The notes below the pieces were generated by a model that worked only from the letters and a program-made list of their open reading frames with translations, searched no databases and was not told the DNA's origin. Positions 14,260 through 24,200 of a stretch of DNA of 64,000 bases are shown here, piece after piece (position 1 is the stretch's first letter; every line of letters begins with the position of its first letter). A program made the position numbers and the translations under genes. Source of the DNA: Pseudomonadota bacterium. GTDB taxonomy: Bacteria > Pseudomonadota > Gammaproteobacteria > Burkholderiales > Gallionellaceae. Location of the stretch: NCBI GenBank assembly GCA_021848465.1, contig JAJZUP010000003.1:62001-126000 (forward strand). Direction: 5' to 3'.

Positions 14260-14972
14260 GCGCGTGTTTCCCCGATCACCTGCAAACCTTGCAATACCAG
14301 ATTATCTATTCGTTCCACCCTGATGCCAAGCATATCCGGCAATTGTAGCGCCGCCCCGCCGCTCAGCAGGCAGGGAGCTGCCGCATCGGCCAGCAACGCA
14401 TGCTGACGCCAGACTGCCCCCTGCGTTGCCGCCACCGCGCCGCTGTATATCGCATCCGCGGTATTGCGCGGGAAATCGCACGCCCTGCCGGCGTCGTCGC
14501 GCAACTGCGCGGTGCCGCGCAGCAACGCCTCGCGCATCATCTGCATCCCCGGCAGGATCAGCCCGCCGAGAAACTCCCCGCGCGCGGACAATGCATCCAC
14601 CGTGGTCGCGGTTCCGCAATTCACCACCAGGCATGCCGCGCGACAATGCTGCCAGGCGGCAATCAATGCAGCCCAGCGGTCGCTGCCAAGGCGTTCGGGT
14701 AGTTCGTAGCCATTGATTACCCCGCACTGCGCGCGGCACGCCTGCACAAACTCCGGCTCCAGTCCCCAGCCCTGGCACAGGCCGCGCACCTTCGCGGCCG
14801 CCAGCTCGCCGGCCACATTCGAAACGAGCACCCGTCCGGGCGCGGGCAACGCGGCAAGCGTGCGGCATAAACCGTCCAGGTCGACCGTCTCGTGCGCCCC
14901 GCTACGCTGCCAGGCGCCGTGCTCGACCCAAGCCCATTTGCTGCGACTGTTGCCGATATCAAGCAGTAACAC
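14253..14972 (-). CDS. coaX: Type III pantothenate kinase
   Basis: Phosphorylates pantothenate, the first step of coenzyme A synthesis. The family signatures are at the very start (LLLDIGNSRSKWAW), in the middle (GSDRWAALIAA) and at VVNCGTATTVDAL. I chose the GTG at 14972, because the conserved phosphate-binding motif starts at the next residue and GGGGG precedes it; an earlier ATG would add 21 unrelated residues. It overlaps birA by 14 bases. birA-coaX adjacency or fusion is common in this group. Confidence 0.93.
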   Translation of the reverse strand: MLLLDIGNSRSKWAWVEHGAWQRSGAHETVDLDGLCRTLAALPAPGRVLVSNVAGELAAAKVRGLCQGWGLEPEFVQACRAQCGVINGYELPERLGSDRWAALIAAWQHCRAACLVVNCGTATTVDALSARGEFLGGLILPGMQMMREALLRGTAQLRDDAGRACDFPRNTADAIYSGAVAATQGAVWRQHALLADAAAPCLLSGGAALQLPDMLGIRVERIDNLVLQGLQVIGETRAC

Positions 14973-15963
14973 GCTGCCCCCGCAAACTGATTTCGCCCGC
15001 ATTGAACACCTGCTCACCCGCAGCCGTGCGCACACGCAATGCCCCCGCCTCCGTCACCCCCAGCACTGTCCCTTCGCTGCGACTGCCGTCCGGCAACAAC
15101 ATCGCCACCGCACGTCCCTGGTACAGGTGCGCCTGTTCCCATTCTGCGCGCAGCCCGGCAAACCCCGCGGCAGCAAACACATCCAGTACATCGGCCAGCT
15201 CCTGCAACAAATGGGCGAGCAACTGGTTGCGCTCCGGCAAATCCGGCAGGCTCTGCGCCAGGTCGCTCACCGGTTGGTCGACCTGGCGCACCACCGCGTC
15301 CGGCAAGCGCAGGTTGAGACCGACCCCGACCACCACGGCGCTCGGCCCGAGCATGTCACCCTGGGCCTCGATCAATATGCCGGCCAGCTTGCCGCGTTCA
15401 TCCACCACGTCGTTCGGCCATTTCAGCCCCACCCCATCGGCCCCCAGCCGGCGCAGCACGCGCACCAGCGCCAGACCGACCGCGAGGCTCAAGCCGGACA
15501 AGGCCGCGACCCCGGTATTGAAACGCCACAACAACGAAAACATCAGGCTGCCGCCCAAGCCGGCATGCCAACTGCGCCCCATGCGGCCGCGCCCGGCGCT
15601 CTGCCATTCCAGCGCCAGCACTGTCCCGCCCGGCGCGCCCTGCACGGCGCGGCGCAACAATTCGCTGTTGCTGGAAGCCGCGCTGTCGGCCACCTCGATC
15701 AGGAACCGTCCCGGCGCGCGCAATGCCGCGCGCACCTGCGCAACATCCAGCCACTGCACCGGCTGCGCCAGACGATAGCCGCGCCCCTTCACGCTGTAGA
15801 GCGTCACCCCGTATTGCGCGACATCCTGCAAGGCATTGTGCACGCTGGTGCGCGACACCGCGAACTGCTGCGCCAGCGCCGCGCCGGAATGGAATTCGCC
15901 ATCGGCCAGCATGCGCAGCAGCGCAAAAGTCAACGGGCGCGGCGAAACGGACGGGGTACTCAT
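14959..15963 (-). CDS. birA: Biotin--[acetyl-CoA-carboxylase] ligase with N-terminal DNA-binding domain
   Basis: Activates biotin as biotinyl-AMP and transfers it to the biotin carrier protein of acetyl-CoA carboxylase. The 334-residue protein has a winged helix-turn-helix at about 25-65 (LAQQFAVSRTSVHNALQDV), so it may also repress biotin genes. The ligase core shows QSAGRGRMGRSW and LKWPNDVV, and a C-terminal SH3-like cap follows. The ATG at 15963 overlaps the patatin stop by ATGA; longer N-terminal reading would add 37 unconserved residues. Confidence 0.94.
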   Translation of the reverse strand: MSTPSVSPRPLTFALLRMLADGEFHSGAALAQQFAVSRTSVHNALQDVAQYGVTLYSVKGRGYRLAQPVQWLDVAQVRAALRAPGRFLIEVADSAASSNSELLRRAVQGAPGGTVLALEWQSAGRGRMGRSWHAGLGGSLMFSLLWRFNTGVAALSGLSLAVGLALVRVLRRLGADGVGLKWPNDVVDERGKLAGILIEAQGDMLGPSAVVVGVGLNLRLPDAVVRQVDQPVSDLAQSLPDLPERNQLLAHLLQELADVLDVFAAAGFAGLRAEWEQAHLYQGRAVAMLLPDGSRSEGTVLGVTEAGALRVRTAAGEQVFNAGEISLRGQRVTA

Positions 15964-17135
15964 TGCGGCAGGATCGGTGAAATCTCGGTGCCGTCTTGCG
16001 GATTCAGGAACGCCATGATTTCCGCCTGCCGCGCCACCGCATCGCGGTAGCCCAGGTCGATCAACGCCCGGCAATACGCTTTGTCGAACAGCAGGTAGCT
16101 GACCAGGTTGGCGCCGCGCCGCCGCATCACGCCCACCATGCGCAACAGGATGCGGATCGTCCAGGGCAAACCGTCCAGATGGCGCTCGGCAACTTTCTCC
16201 AGCGGTTGGCTCGGAGAAATCACCAGCACATCGACATGGCGCAACGCGATGCCGCTGCGCAGCTCCTCCGGAATCTTGCTCACGGTCTGGTTGATGCGCA
16301 GCAGCCGCTCCAGGTCCGCCTCGATACTGTCGAGGAAGATGCTGTCCAGCGCATGGCCGGCTATCTGCGCCAGCGAAGGATAGGCGTCGATGCGGCTACG
16401 CCGCGTTTCATCCTCCTCGCCGCTGTGCCCCATGCCCACCACCAGCACCCGGTCGGCCCCAAGATGCAGTGCCGAACTGATCGGAGAAAGCTGGCGCATC
16501 GAGCCATCGCCAAAATACTCGCGATGGATATGCACGGCCGGAAAAATGAACGGGATTGCCGAAGAAGCCAGCAAGTGCGGCACCTCGATTTGCGTCGGCA
16601 CACCAACGCGGCGCGCGCGCTTCCACGGCTGAATACCCTCAGCGCCCTGATAAAACGTAACCGACTGCCCGGAGCCGTAACCCGAAGCCGTGATGCTCAA
16701 CGCATGCAGCGCACCGCTATCGATACTATCCTGTATCCGCTCGCACGGCAGCGTACGCTGCAGCAATTCGACGAGCGGCGCATTGTCCAGCAGGGAAACG
16801 TGATTCAGCTTGTCACTCCCGACGCTGCTCAGCACCAGCCCGGCCAGCCAGCGCAGGCTGTTGTACAGCACGCCGACAACATCGGTGCGGTACACGTCGC
16901 TTACCTGGAAGTTCCGCCACACCCCGACCAGGTAATTCACGCCGCGCCGGAAATGCCGCGCGTTCACCGCCAGCGTGGCCGCATTCAAGGCACCCGCCGA
17001 AGTGCCGCAAATGATCGGGAACGGCGTACGCGCAGCGGGCGGCATGCATTCGGCGATCGACTTCAGAACCCCCACCTGATATGCCGCGCGCGAGCCGCCG
17101 CCGGTCAGGATCAGGCCGACTTTTTGCGCTTGCAT
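15960..17135 (-). CDS. Patatin-like phospholipase family protein
   Basis: A 391-residue serine lipid hydrolase family member. The oxyanion-hole glycine loop (LTGGGSRAAYQVGVL) is at the N-terminus, the nucleophile elbow GTSAG at about 44-48, and the catalytic Asp in FGDGSMRQ. No signal peptide is visible, so it is probably cytosolic or membrane-associated. It may hydrolyse phospholipids, but the natural substrate is unknown. It overlaps birA by 4 bases and follows the small 79-residue gene by 24 bases. Confidence 0.88.
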   Translation of the reverse strand: MQAQKVGLILTGGGSRAAYQVGVLKSIAECMPPAARTPFPIICGTSAGALNAATLAVNARHFRRGVNYLVGVWRNFQVSDVYRTDVVGVLYNSLRWLAGLVLSSVGSDKLNHVSLLDNAPLVELLQRTLPCERIQDSIDSGALHALSITASGYGSGQSVTFYQGAEGIQPWKRARRVGVPTQIEVPHLLASSAIPFIFPAVHIHREYFGDGSMRQLSPISSALHLGADRVLVVGMGHSGEEDETRRSRIDAYPSLAQIAGHALDSIFLDSIEADLERLLRINQTVSKIPEELRSGIALRHVDVLVISPSQPLEKVAERHLDGLPWTIRILLRMVGVMRRRGANLVSYLLFDKAYCRALIDLGYRDAVARQAEIMAFLNPQDGTEISPILPQ

Positions 17136-17159
17136 GACGGGAAGACGCGGCGGTGAAAA

Positions 17160-17399
17160 TCAGGAAGCCGCGACGAAGGCATGCACCGCATCCAGTGCAT
17201 CCTTCAGGGTTTCTTCCGGCAGGTCGTTCACGAATTTCGACAGCAACTCGGCTGATTCCGCAGCCTCCTGCGGCAGGCTCTTCGCATCGGTGTTGGCAAC
17301 CAGCCCGGCGGCGGCACCCGCCACTTTCAGCAAACGCGCGCGTTCGCCCATCAGCATTTCAATTTCCTTGCTGAGCAACTCAGCTTCCTGCTTGTTCAT
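17160..17399 (-). CDS. Small helical protein, unknown function
   Basis: A 79-residue protein, largely helical (EAELLSKEIEMLMGERARLLK, followed by an Ala-rich stretch and two further helices). No known domain is recognised, and there is no signal peptide. The ATG at 17399 is chosen because AAGGAG sits 5 bases upstream; a GTG two codons earlier lies too close to that site. It lies between mqo and the patatin gene on the same strand with short gaps, so it is likely co-transcribed. Confidence 0.65.
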   Translation of the reverse strand: MNKQEAELLSKEIEMLMGERARLLKVAGAAAGLVANTDAKSLPQEAAESAELLSKFVNDLPEETLKDALDAVHAFVAAS

Positions 17400-17457
17400 T
17401 TTCACTCCTTGCCGGCATCCATTCGCCGCGTTAAATATTGGTTACGGCATTATAGCC

Positions 17458-18954
17458 TCATCCGGCGCTGCGTCCGTCCAGCCCCAGCGTCGCCAGCGTG
17501 CGGCGACGCACTTCATGCAGCAATTCCACATCGTCATCCAGCGACTTGCCGTAGGACGGGATCATCTCTCGCATCGCGTGCTGCCATTCCGCGCTCTCCA
17601 TGCGCGCGCGGAAGCAGCGCTCGATCACCTCCACCATGGCCTGCACCGCAGTCGAGGCGCCCGGCGAAGCCCCCAGCAAGGCAGCCAGCGATCCGTCCTT
17701 GGCCGACACGATCTCGGTGCCGAACTCCAGCTTGCCGCCGCGCTTTTCGCAGCCCTTGATGATCTGCACGCGCTGGCCGGCGGAAGCCAGCACCCATTCG
17801 TCGTCCCTGGCGTCGGCATAAAACCCGCGCAGCGCGTCCATGCGCTCCTTGTGGGTTCGGAACGCCTCGCCCACCAGGTAGCGCGTCAGGTCCAGGTTGT
17901 CGCGCGCCACTGCCAGCAACGGTTTCAGGTTGTCGGTCTTCAACGAGGCAAACAGGTCCAGCGCGGAGCCTTGCTTGAGGAAGCGGGTAGTGATGCTGGC
18001 GAACGGTCCGAACAGCAGGGCCGGCTCACCGTCGATGATGCGCGCATCCAGGTGCGGCACCGACATCGGCGGCGCACCGACTTCCGCCTTGCCATACACC
18101 TTGCTGGCATGGCGTTTGACCACCTCGGGATTCTTGCAGATCAGCCACTGGCCGCTGACCGGGAAGCCGCCATAGCCGCGCACCTCGGGAATGCCGGACT
18201 TCTGCAATAACGGCAATGCCCCGCCCCCAGCGCCGAGGAACACGAAACCGGCGTCGATGGTGCGGGTGCGCTGGGTATGGTTGTCCCTGACGCGCACATG
18301 CCAGCGCCCGTCGGCATGCTGCTTGAGGCTGACAATGGTATGGCTCAACTGCAATTCGAAGGCGGGATGCTGTTTCAACGCCCGCACCATCTTGCGCGTC
18401 AGCATGCCGAAATCCACATCGGTACCGTGCTTGACCTGGGTTGCCGCCACCGGTTGCGCCGGGTCGCGCTGCTGCATCACCAGCGGCATCCACGCGCGCA
18501 ATTGCGCGTGATCCTCGCTGTACTCCATCCCTTCAAACAGGTGATGCTTGTGCAACGCCTCGTAGCGCTTGCGCAGGAAGGCCACATTGTCCTTGCCCCA
18601 GACAAAACTCTGGTGGCAAACCGGGTTGATGAAATGCTGCGCGGCGGACAGCACGCCCTGATCGACCAGCCAGGACCAGAATTGCAGCGACACCTCAAAG
18701 GCCGCATTGATCTCCAGCGCGCGCTTGATCTGCACCGAACCATCGGGCTGCTGCGGCGTATAGTTCAACTCGCAATAGCCGGCATGGCCGGTACCGGCAT
18801 TGTTCAGGCTATGCGAGCTTTCCTCCGCCACGCGGCTCAAGCGCTCCACCATCACGATGCGCAATGAAGGATCAAGCCGGGAAAGCAAGGTGCCCAGCGT
18901 CGCACTCATTACGCCAGCCCCGACCAGCAGCACATCCACTTTCCTGTGTGTCAT
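17458..18954 (-). CDS. mqo: Malate:quinone oxidoreductase
   Basis: Membrane-associated FAD enzyme that oxidises malate to oxaloacetate and passes electrons to the quinone pool, replacing or joining NAD-malate dehydrogenase in the TCA cycle. The 498-residue protein has the N-terminal FAD-binding VDVLLVGAGVMSATLG, the SSHSLNNAGTGHAGYCELNYTP signature segments and GYGGFPVSGQWL. The start is M-T-H-R-K-V at 18954; AGGAAGAG lies about 9 bases upstream. It is divergent from the hybrid kinase gene at 19140, and may head the chain that runs through leuA. Confidence 0.95.
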   Translation of the reverse strand: MTHRKVDVLLVGAGVMSATLGTLLSRLDPSLRIVMVERLSRVAEESSHSLNNAGTGHAGYCELNYTPQQPDGSVQIKRALEINAAFEVSLQFWSWLVDQGVLSAAQHFINPVCHQSFVWGKDNVAFLRKRYEALHKHHLFEGMEYSEDHAQLRAWMPLVMQQRDPAQPVAATQVKHGTDVDFGMLTRKMVRALKQHPAFELQLSHTIVSLKQHADGRWHVRVRDNHTQRTRTIDAGFVFLGAGGGALPLLQKSGIPEVRGYGGFPVSGQWLICKNPEVVKRHASKVYGKAEVGAPPMSVPHLDARIIDGEPALLFGPFASITTRFLKQGSALDLFASLKTDNLKPLLAVARDNLDLTRYLVGEAFRTHKERMDALRGFYADARDDEWVLASAGQRVQIIKGCEKRGGKLEFGTEIVSAKDGSLAALLGASPGASTAVQAMVEVIERCFRARMESAEWQHAMREMIPSYGKSLDDDVELLHEVRRRTLATLGLDGRSAG

Positions 18955-19139
18955 CCTTCCGTTCTCTTCCTGTCCATTGCGCAGATATGCGGCGCAGTCC
19001 GTCCGCCAACCCGCCAATTATAGCTTAGCAACGGCAGCGCTCGTGAGGCACGAGGCCCCCATTCACACACATTTACCTTTACTCTACAATCGAGCTGCCC
19101 ACCCAGCGGAGGCCGCCTTACCCACAACGGAAACCTGCC

Positions 19140-21245
19140 ATGATCCAACGCGAGTCGAGCCCTCCCCGAATATTGCTGGTTTACATTGCCGCCACCGCCG
19201 CCTGGGTTGCCCTGTCCAGTGTAATGCTGCATGAATGGCCGCTCATGCAGCAATCCGGCTATGTACTGTTCCCGGCCCTGCTGTTTTACCTGCTGCTGCA
19301 CTCCCGCCGCCCTGCACCGCAAAGCTCCGCGGGCCGGCTTGATGAGCCGCACACCTGGTCGGCGGAACTGTTTGAAAACAACCCACTGCCGATGTGGATA
19401 TATGACAGCGAAACACTCGGCTTCCTGGCGGTCAATCACGCTGCCTGCGTGCATTACGGATATACGCGCGAAGAATTCAGCCGCATGACCATCCTGGACC
19501 TGCGCGATACCGCCGACATCCCCAAACTGCGCGCCTATATCAGCCAAGCGGGCCCCACCCTGAGGCACAGTGACCTATGGCATCACCGACGCAAGGACGG
19601 CAGCCAGATCAACGTTGAGGTCGCCAGCCATTCGATTGATTACCAGGGGCGCGCCGCTCGCTTCATCGCGGTCTACGATGTAACGGAACGGGAAAAATTC
19701 AATACCGCGTTGCAGGAAAGCGAACACAAGCTGGCAGAGATCCTGGCAAACGTCGATGCGCAGATTTTCATCAAGGACAAGGAAGGCCGCTTCCTGTTCA
19801 TGAACCGTCCCGCCTGCGAATTGCTGGGCGTCAGTCTGGAGCAGATCATAGGCAAAACCGATGCGGACTTTTTTGCCCCGGAAACGGTCGAGCAAATCCG
19901 CAAGCATGATCAAAGGGTGCTGGAATTGGGCGAAATTTCGCGGCGCGAGGAAACCCTGCACAACATCCAGGGCGGGCGCACCCTGACATTCATCAGCCAG
20001 AAAATTCCGTTGCGCGACAAGTCCGGGAATATCTACGGCTTGTGCGGCGTCTCGACCGACATTACCGAACGCAAACAGACTGAAGCCATGTTGCTGGAGT
20101 CCCTGCGCAAGCTGGAACAAAAAGAACAGGCAAAAACCCGCTTCCTCGCAGCGGCAGGGCATGATTTGCGCCAGCCTATTGCTGCCGCCAACCTGTTCGT
20201 CGAGGCGCTGAAAGATTCAGATCCGACCGCGCGCCAGTCAGAGCTGATTGCACGCCTGGATCAGTCCATGGTCATTTTCTCCAACATGCTCGAACGTCTG
20301 CTGGATATTTCCAGATTTGACGCCGGGCTGGTCAAACCGGAGTTTTCGCCCCTGGATCTGGCCGAGCTGCAAGGCTGGCTCGAACACAATTTCCTGAACT
20401 GCGCCGCGGACAAGAAACTGGCGCTGCGCATCGCATTCACACAACAGCCGGACTGTCCAACCAACACCGATATCGCCCTGCTGCACTCGATCCTGCTGAA
20501 CCTGGTTTCAAACGCAATCAAATTTACCGATCACGGCCACATCCTGATCCGCAACCGTTACCGGCATGGCAGGCTGGTATTGCAAGTATGGGATACCGGC
20601 ATCGGCATCGAGCGCACGATACTGCCGCGCATCTATGACGAATTTTTCCAGGCCGGCAACCCGCAACGCAACCGCGAACGCGGATTGGGACTGGGGCTAT
20701 CCATTGCCAAACGCGCGGTCAAGCTGCTCGGCGGCAAGCTGATATGCCATTCGCGCCCGGGGCGCGGCACCGTCTTCGAAGTCTGCCTGCCACCCGGCAT
20801 ACGGACCGTACAAGAAAACGCCGCCCCCTACGATAGTCCAGCCATCGTGGAGCCCGACTTCAAGGGCAGCAAAACCATCCTGATTGAAGATGACGCACTG
20901 GTCGCGCAGGGCATGCGCGATTTACTGGAAGGCATGGGCAGCCGGGTAATCCTCTACACGAACGCAGAAAATGCGTTGTTTGGCCACGACGTCAACGACG
21001 CCGACTATTTCATCGTCGATTACATGCTGGAAGGCCAGATGAACGGCGTGCAATTCCTCAGACTGATGCGCGAAAAACTGGGCCGGCCGATGCGTGCCGT
21101 ACTGATCACCGGCGACACCACATCCGCTACGCTGCAGATGGCCAACAATTTCAGTTGGCCGGTATTGAGCAAACCGCTGAATAAGACCAAGCTGATGGCA
21201 GCACTGGGCAGCACCTATTCCGACTACCGCTCCGGCTTGCAGTAG
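19140..21245 (+). CDS. Hybrid sensor histidine kinase with two PAS domains and a receiver domain
   Basis: 701 residues. Two N-terminal membrane helices (about 12-30 and 40-55) with almost no periplasmic loop are followed by two PAS domains (about 75-185 and 195-310). The dimerisation domain has phospho-accepting H341 (AAGHDLRQPIAA), then an ATPase domain (NLVSNAIKF, DTGIGIE, GLGLGLSIAK). The C-terminal receiver carries the acidic pair IEDD and phospho-acceptor D627 (FIVDYMLEG). The variant H-box HDLRQP is typical of a soluble-sensing hybrid kinase subgroup. No separate response regulator is adjacent; the signal is unknown. It is convergent with hrpA. Confidence 0.9.
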   Translation: MIQRESSPPRILLVYIAATAAWVALSSVMLHEWPLMQQSGYVLFPALLFYLLLHSRRPAPQSSAGRLDEPHTWSAELFENNPLPMWIYDSETLGFLAVNHAACVHYGYTREEFSRMTILDLRDTADIPKLRAYISQAGPTLRHSDLWHHRRKDGSQINVEVASHSIDYQGRAARFIAVYDVTEREKFNTALQESEHKLAEILANVDAQIFIKDKEGRFLFMNRPACELLGVSLEQIIGKTDADFFAPETVEQIRKHDQRVLELGEISRREETLHNIQGGRTLTFISQKIPLRDKSGNIYGLCGVSTDITERKQTEAMLLESLRKLEQKEQAKTRFLAAAGHDLRQPIAAANLFVEALKDSDPTARQSELIARLDQSMVIFSNMLERLLDISRFDAGLVKPEFSPLDLAELQGWLEHNFLNCAADKKLALRIAFTQQPDCPTNTDIALLHSILLNLVSNAIKFTDHGHILIRNRYRHGRLVLQVWDTGIGIERTILPRIYDEFFQAGNPQRNRERGLGLGLSIAKRAVKLLGGKLICHSRPGRGTVFEVCLPPGIRTVQENAAPYDSPAIVEPDFKGSKTILIEDDALVAQGMRDLLEGMGSRVILYTNAENALFGHDVNDADYFIVDYMLEGQMNGVQFLRLMREKLGRPMRAVLITGDTTSATLQMANNFSWPVLSKPLNKTKLMAALGSTYSDYRSGLQ

Positions 21246-21271
21246 CCTGTAGCAGGACGTGCTGACACACC

Positions 21272-24200
21272 CTAGAGCCCTTCAAGTATTTTCTGCAAAC
21301 GCTTCACCGACACGATCACCGGCGTCTTCAGCTCCTGCGCGAACAATGACACGCGCAACTCCTGCAACATCCAGCCAAAATCCTCCAGCCGCGCATCCGC
21401 CCCCTGCTGTGCCTGCAAGCGACGCTGCCACTGCTGCACCAGCGGGGCCATCTGCGCCATATTCTGCGCATCGCGTGCTGGATTAGCACGCAGCTTTTCC
21501 AGCCGCACATTGATGGCCTTCAGGTAGCGCGGCAGGTGCTGCATACGCTCATAGGGCGTGGCCGCGATCCACTCCTTGTGCAGCAAGCGTTCGCACTGGC
21601 TGCGAATATCCTGTGTGGCCGGCCCATGCGCCTTGAAGCCCGGCAATGCTTTCTGCAAGGCTTGATATTCGGTCAGCACTGCACCCGCGAGCCGGGCGAT
21701 CTCCTGCCCGACCAGGTTGAGCCGCGCCTTGGCCTCTTTGCTGCGCGTGGCGAACTCTTTCTCAGTTTCCGGCCAAGGCTCATTCAGGCAGCAGCGATCA
21801 AAAGTCACCGCCAGAACTTGCCGCTGCAAATCCTGTTGCGAGCCGAAGGGCATGAACAACATGGCCAGCTTCTGCATATCCGGCAAATTCTTCTCCAGAT
21901 ATTTGACCTGTTCCTTCAGCGCCAGCATGAACAGGCGGCGCAGGCCCGCGCGATGCGCGGCCTTCGCTTCCTCTTGGGTATCGAAAGTCTGCAAGCTCAC
22001 CGCATCGCCTGCATCCACCAGTGCGTTGAACACGGTGATGGTCTGCCCGGCACGGGATTCGGTGGAAGTAGGTTTGAAATCCCCGAAATCCCAGGTGGTG
22101 GATTTGGCAGCCTCACTGGAGGAAGTCTCCCGCCCCCCTCTCCCGGAGGACGCCGGACTTGATACAGCTCGCCGCTCTGACTCCCCTCGGGAAAGGGGTG
22201 GAATGACGGAGTTCCCTTGTTGCTTCGCAGCCCATTCCCCGCGCAACGCTGCAAAATTCCTGCCCATCCCCAACTGGCGGCCATGCTCGTCGATGACGCG
22301 GAAATTCATCAATAGGTGTTGCGGCAATTGCTCCAACCGGAAAGCATCCAGCGGCACATCCACCTGTTTCTGCTCGCGGATATAGCGCGCGATCGCTTGC
22401 AACAACGGCGTATCCGAAGGCGGCATCGCCGTGCAGAACGCGGCCGCAAACTCCGGCACCGGCACGCAATGGCGGCGCAGTTTCTGCGGCAGCGATTTCA
22501 CCAGTTGCGCCACCTTGTCCGCCAGCAGTCCGGGCACCAGCCATTCGCAACGCGCGGCCGCCACCTGGTTGATCAACGCCTGCGGCACGCTCAGCGTCAC
22601 GCCGTCGTCGTTCTTGCCCGGAGCGAAGTTGTAGGCCAGTGCATAGCTGACACCATTCATCTCCAGTTGCGGCGGAAAATGCTCGGTGGTGATGCCCGCC
22701 GCCTCGTGGCGCATCAGGTCGTCCTTCTTCAGGAACAGCAGTTTCGGCTGATCGCGCTCGGCTTCCTTGCGCCACTTCTCGAAATCCGCACCGTTGTGGA
22801 TGCCTGCCGGGATGCGCGCGTCATAGAAAGCAAAAATGAGCTCGTCATCCACCAGCACGTCGGGGCGGCGCGACTTGTGCTCCAATGCCTCGATATCGGC
22901 GATCAGCTTGCGGTTGTGCGCAAAAAACGGCGCCTGCGTATTGAACTCGCCTTCCACCAGCGCGGTGCGGATGAGCACCTTGCGCGACTCATCCGGATCC
23001 ATCGGCCCGTAGTGCACGCGCTTCTTCGGATTGATCAACAGGCCGAACAGCGTGCTGCGCTCCCACGCCGCCACCTGCGCCGCCTTCTTCTCCCAGTGCG
23101 GGTCGTAATAACTGCGCTTGATCAGGTGCGCGCCGACTTCCTCCAGCCACTCCGGCTCGATGCGCGCCACGCAGCGCGCATACAGGCGCGTGGTCTCCAC
23201 CAGCTCGGCGGCCAGCACCCACTTGGCGCCCTTCTTTGCCAGCACCGAATTCGGCGCAATGAAAAACTTGGTCTCGCGCGCGCCGAGGTAATGCGGCTCA
23301 TTCACCGCGCGCATGCCGATGTTGCCGATCAGGCCGCACAGCAACGCTTTGTGGATCTGCTCGTAACTCGCGGGCTGCTCGTTGAAACGCATGCCCATCT
23401 CGGCGAGTTGCGCATGCAGTTGCTGGTGCAATTCGTGCCATTCGCGCAGTCGCAGCGGCGACAGGAAGTGGTTGCGGCATTCGGTCGCCCACTGCTTGTT
23501 GCTCTTCTTGTGCTGCACACTCTTCTGAAACCACGCCCACAGCTTCGGATAAGCGAGAAAATCGGAGCGTTCATCGCTGAAACGCTGGTGCGCGGCATCG
23601 GCCGCTTCGCGCCGCTCCGCCGGGCGGTCGCGCGGGTCTTGCAGCGACAACGCGCTGGCGATGATGACAATCTCGGTGAGGCACTGGTACTGCTTGCCGG
23701 CCAGCAGCAGGCGCGCGATCTTGGGATCGAGCGGCAGCTTCGCCAGTTCGTGCCCCAGTTTGGTGAGCCGCCGCTGCTCGTCGATGGCGTTCAGTTCGTG
23801 CAACAGCTGGTAGCCGTCCGCGATGGCGCGCGAACCCGGCGGCTCAATGAACGGAAACTCAGCGACATCGCCGAGACCAAGCGCATTCATGCGCAGGATC
23901 ACGGTCGCCAATGAGACTCTGAATATCTCGGGATCGGTAAACTCCGCGCGTTGCAGGAACTCCTGCTCATCGTACAGGCGGATGCAGACACCGCTCATCA
24001 CGCGGCCGCAACGACCGGCGCGCTGGTTGGCCGCCGCACGCGAGATCTTTTCAATATGCAATTGCTCCACCTTCTGGCGCAAGCTGTAGCGGTTGATGCG
24101 CGCCAGGCCGGTGTCGATCACGTAGCCGATATTGGGCACGGTCAGCGAGGTTTCAGCCACGTTGGTCGCCAGCACCACGCGGCGCTGCTGGCCGGGCTTG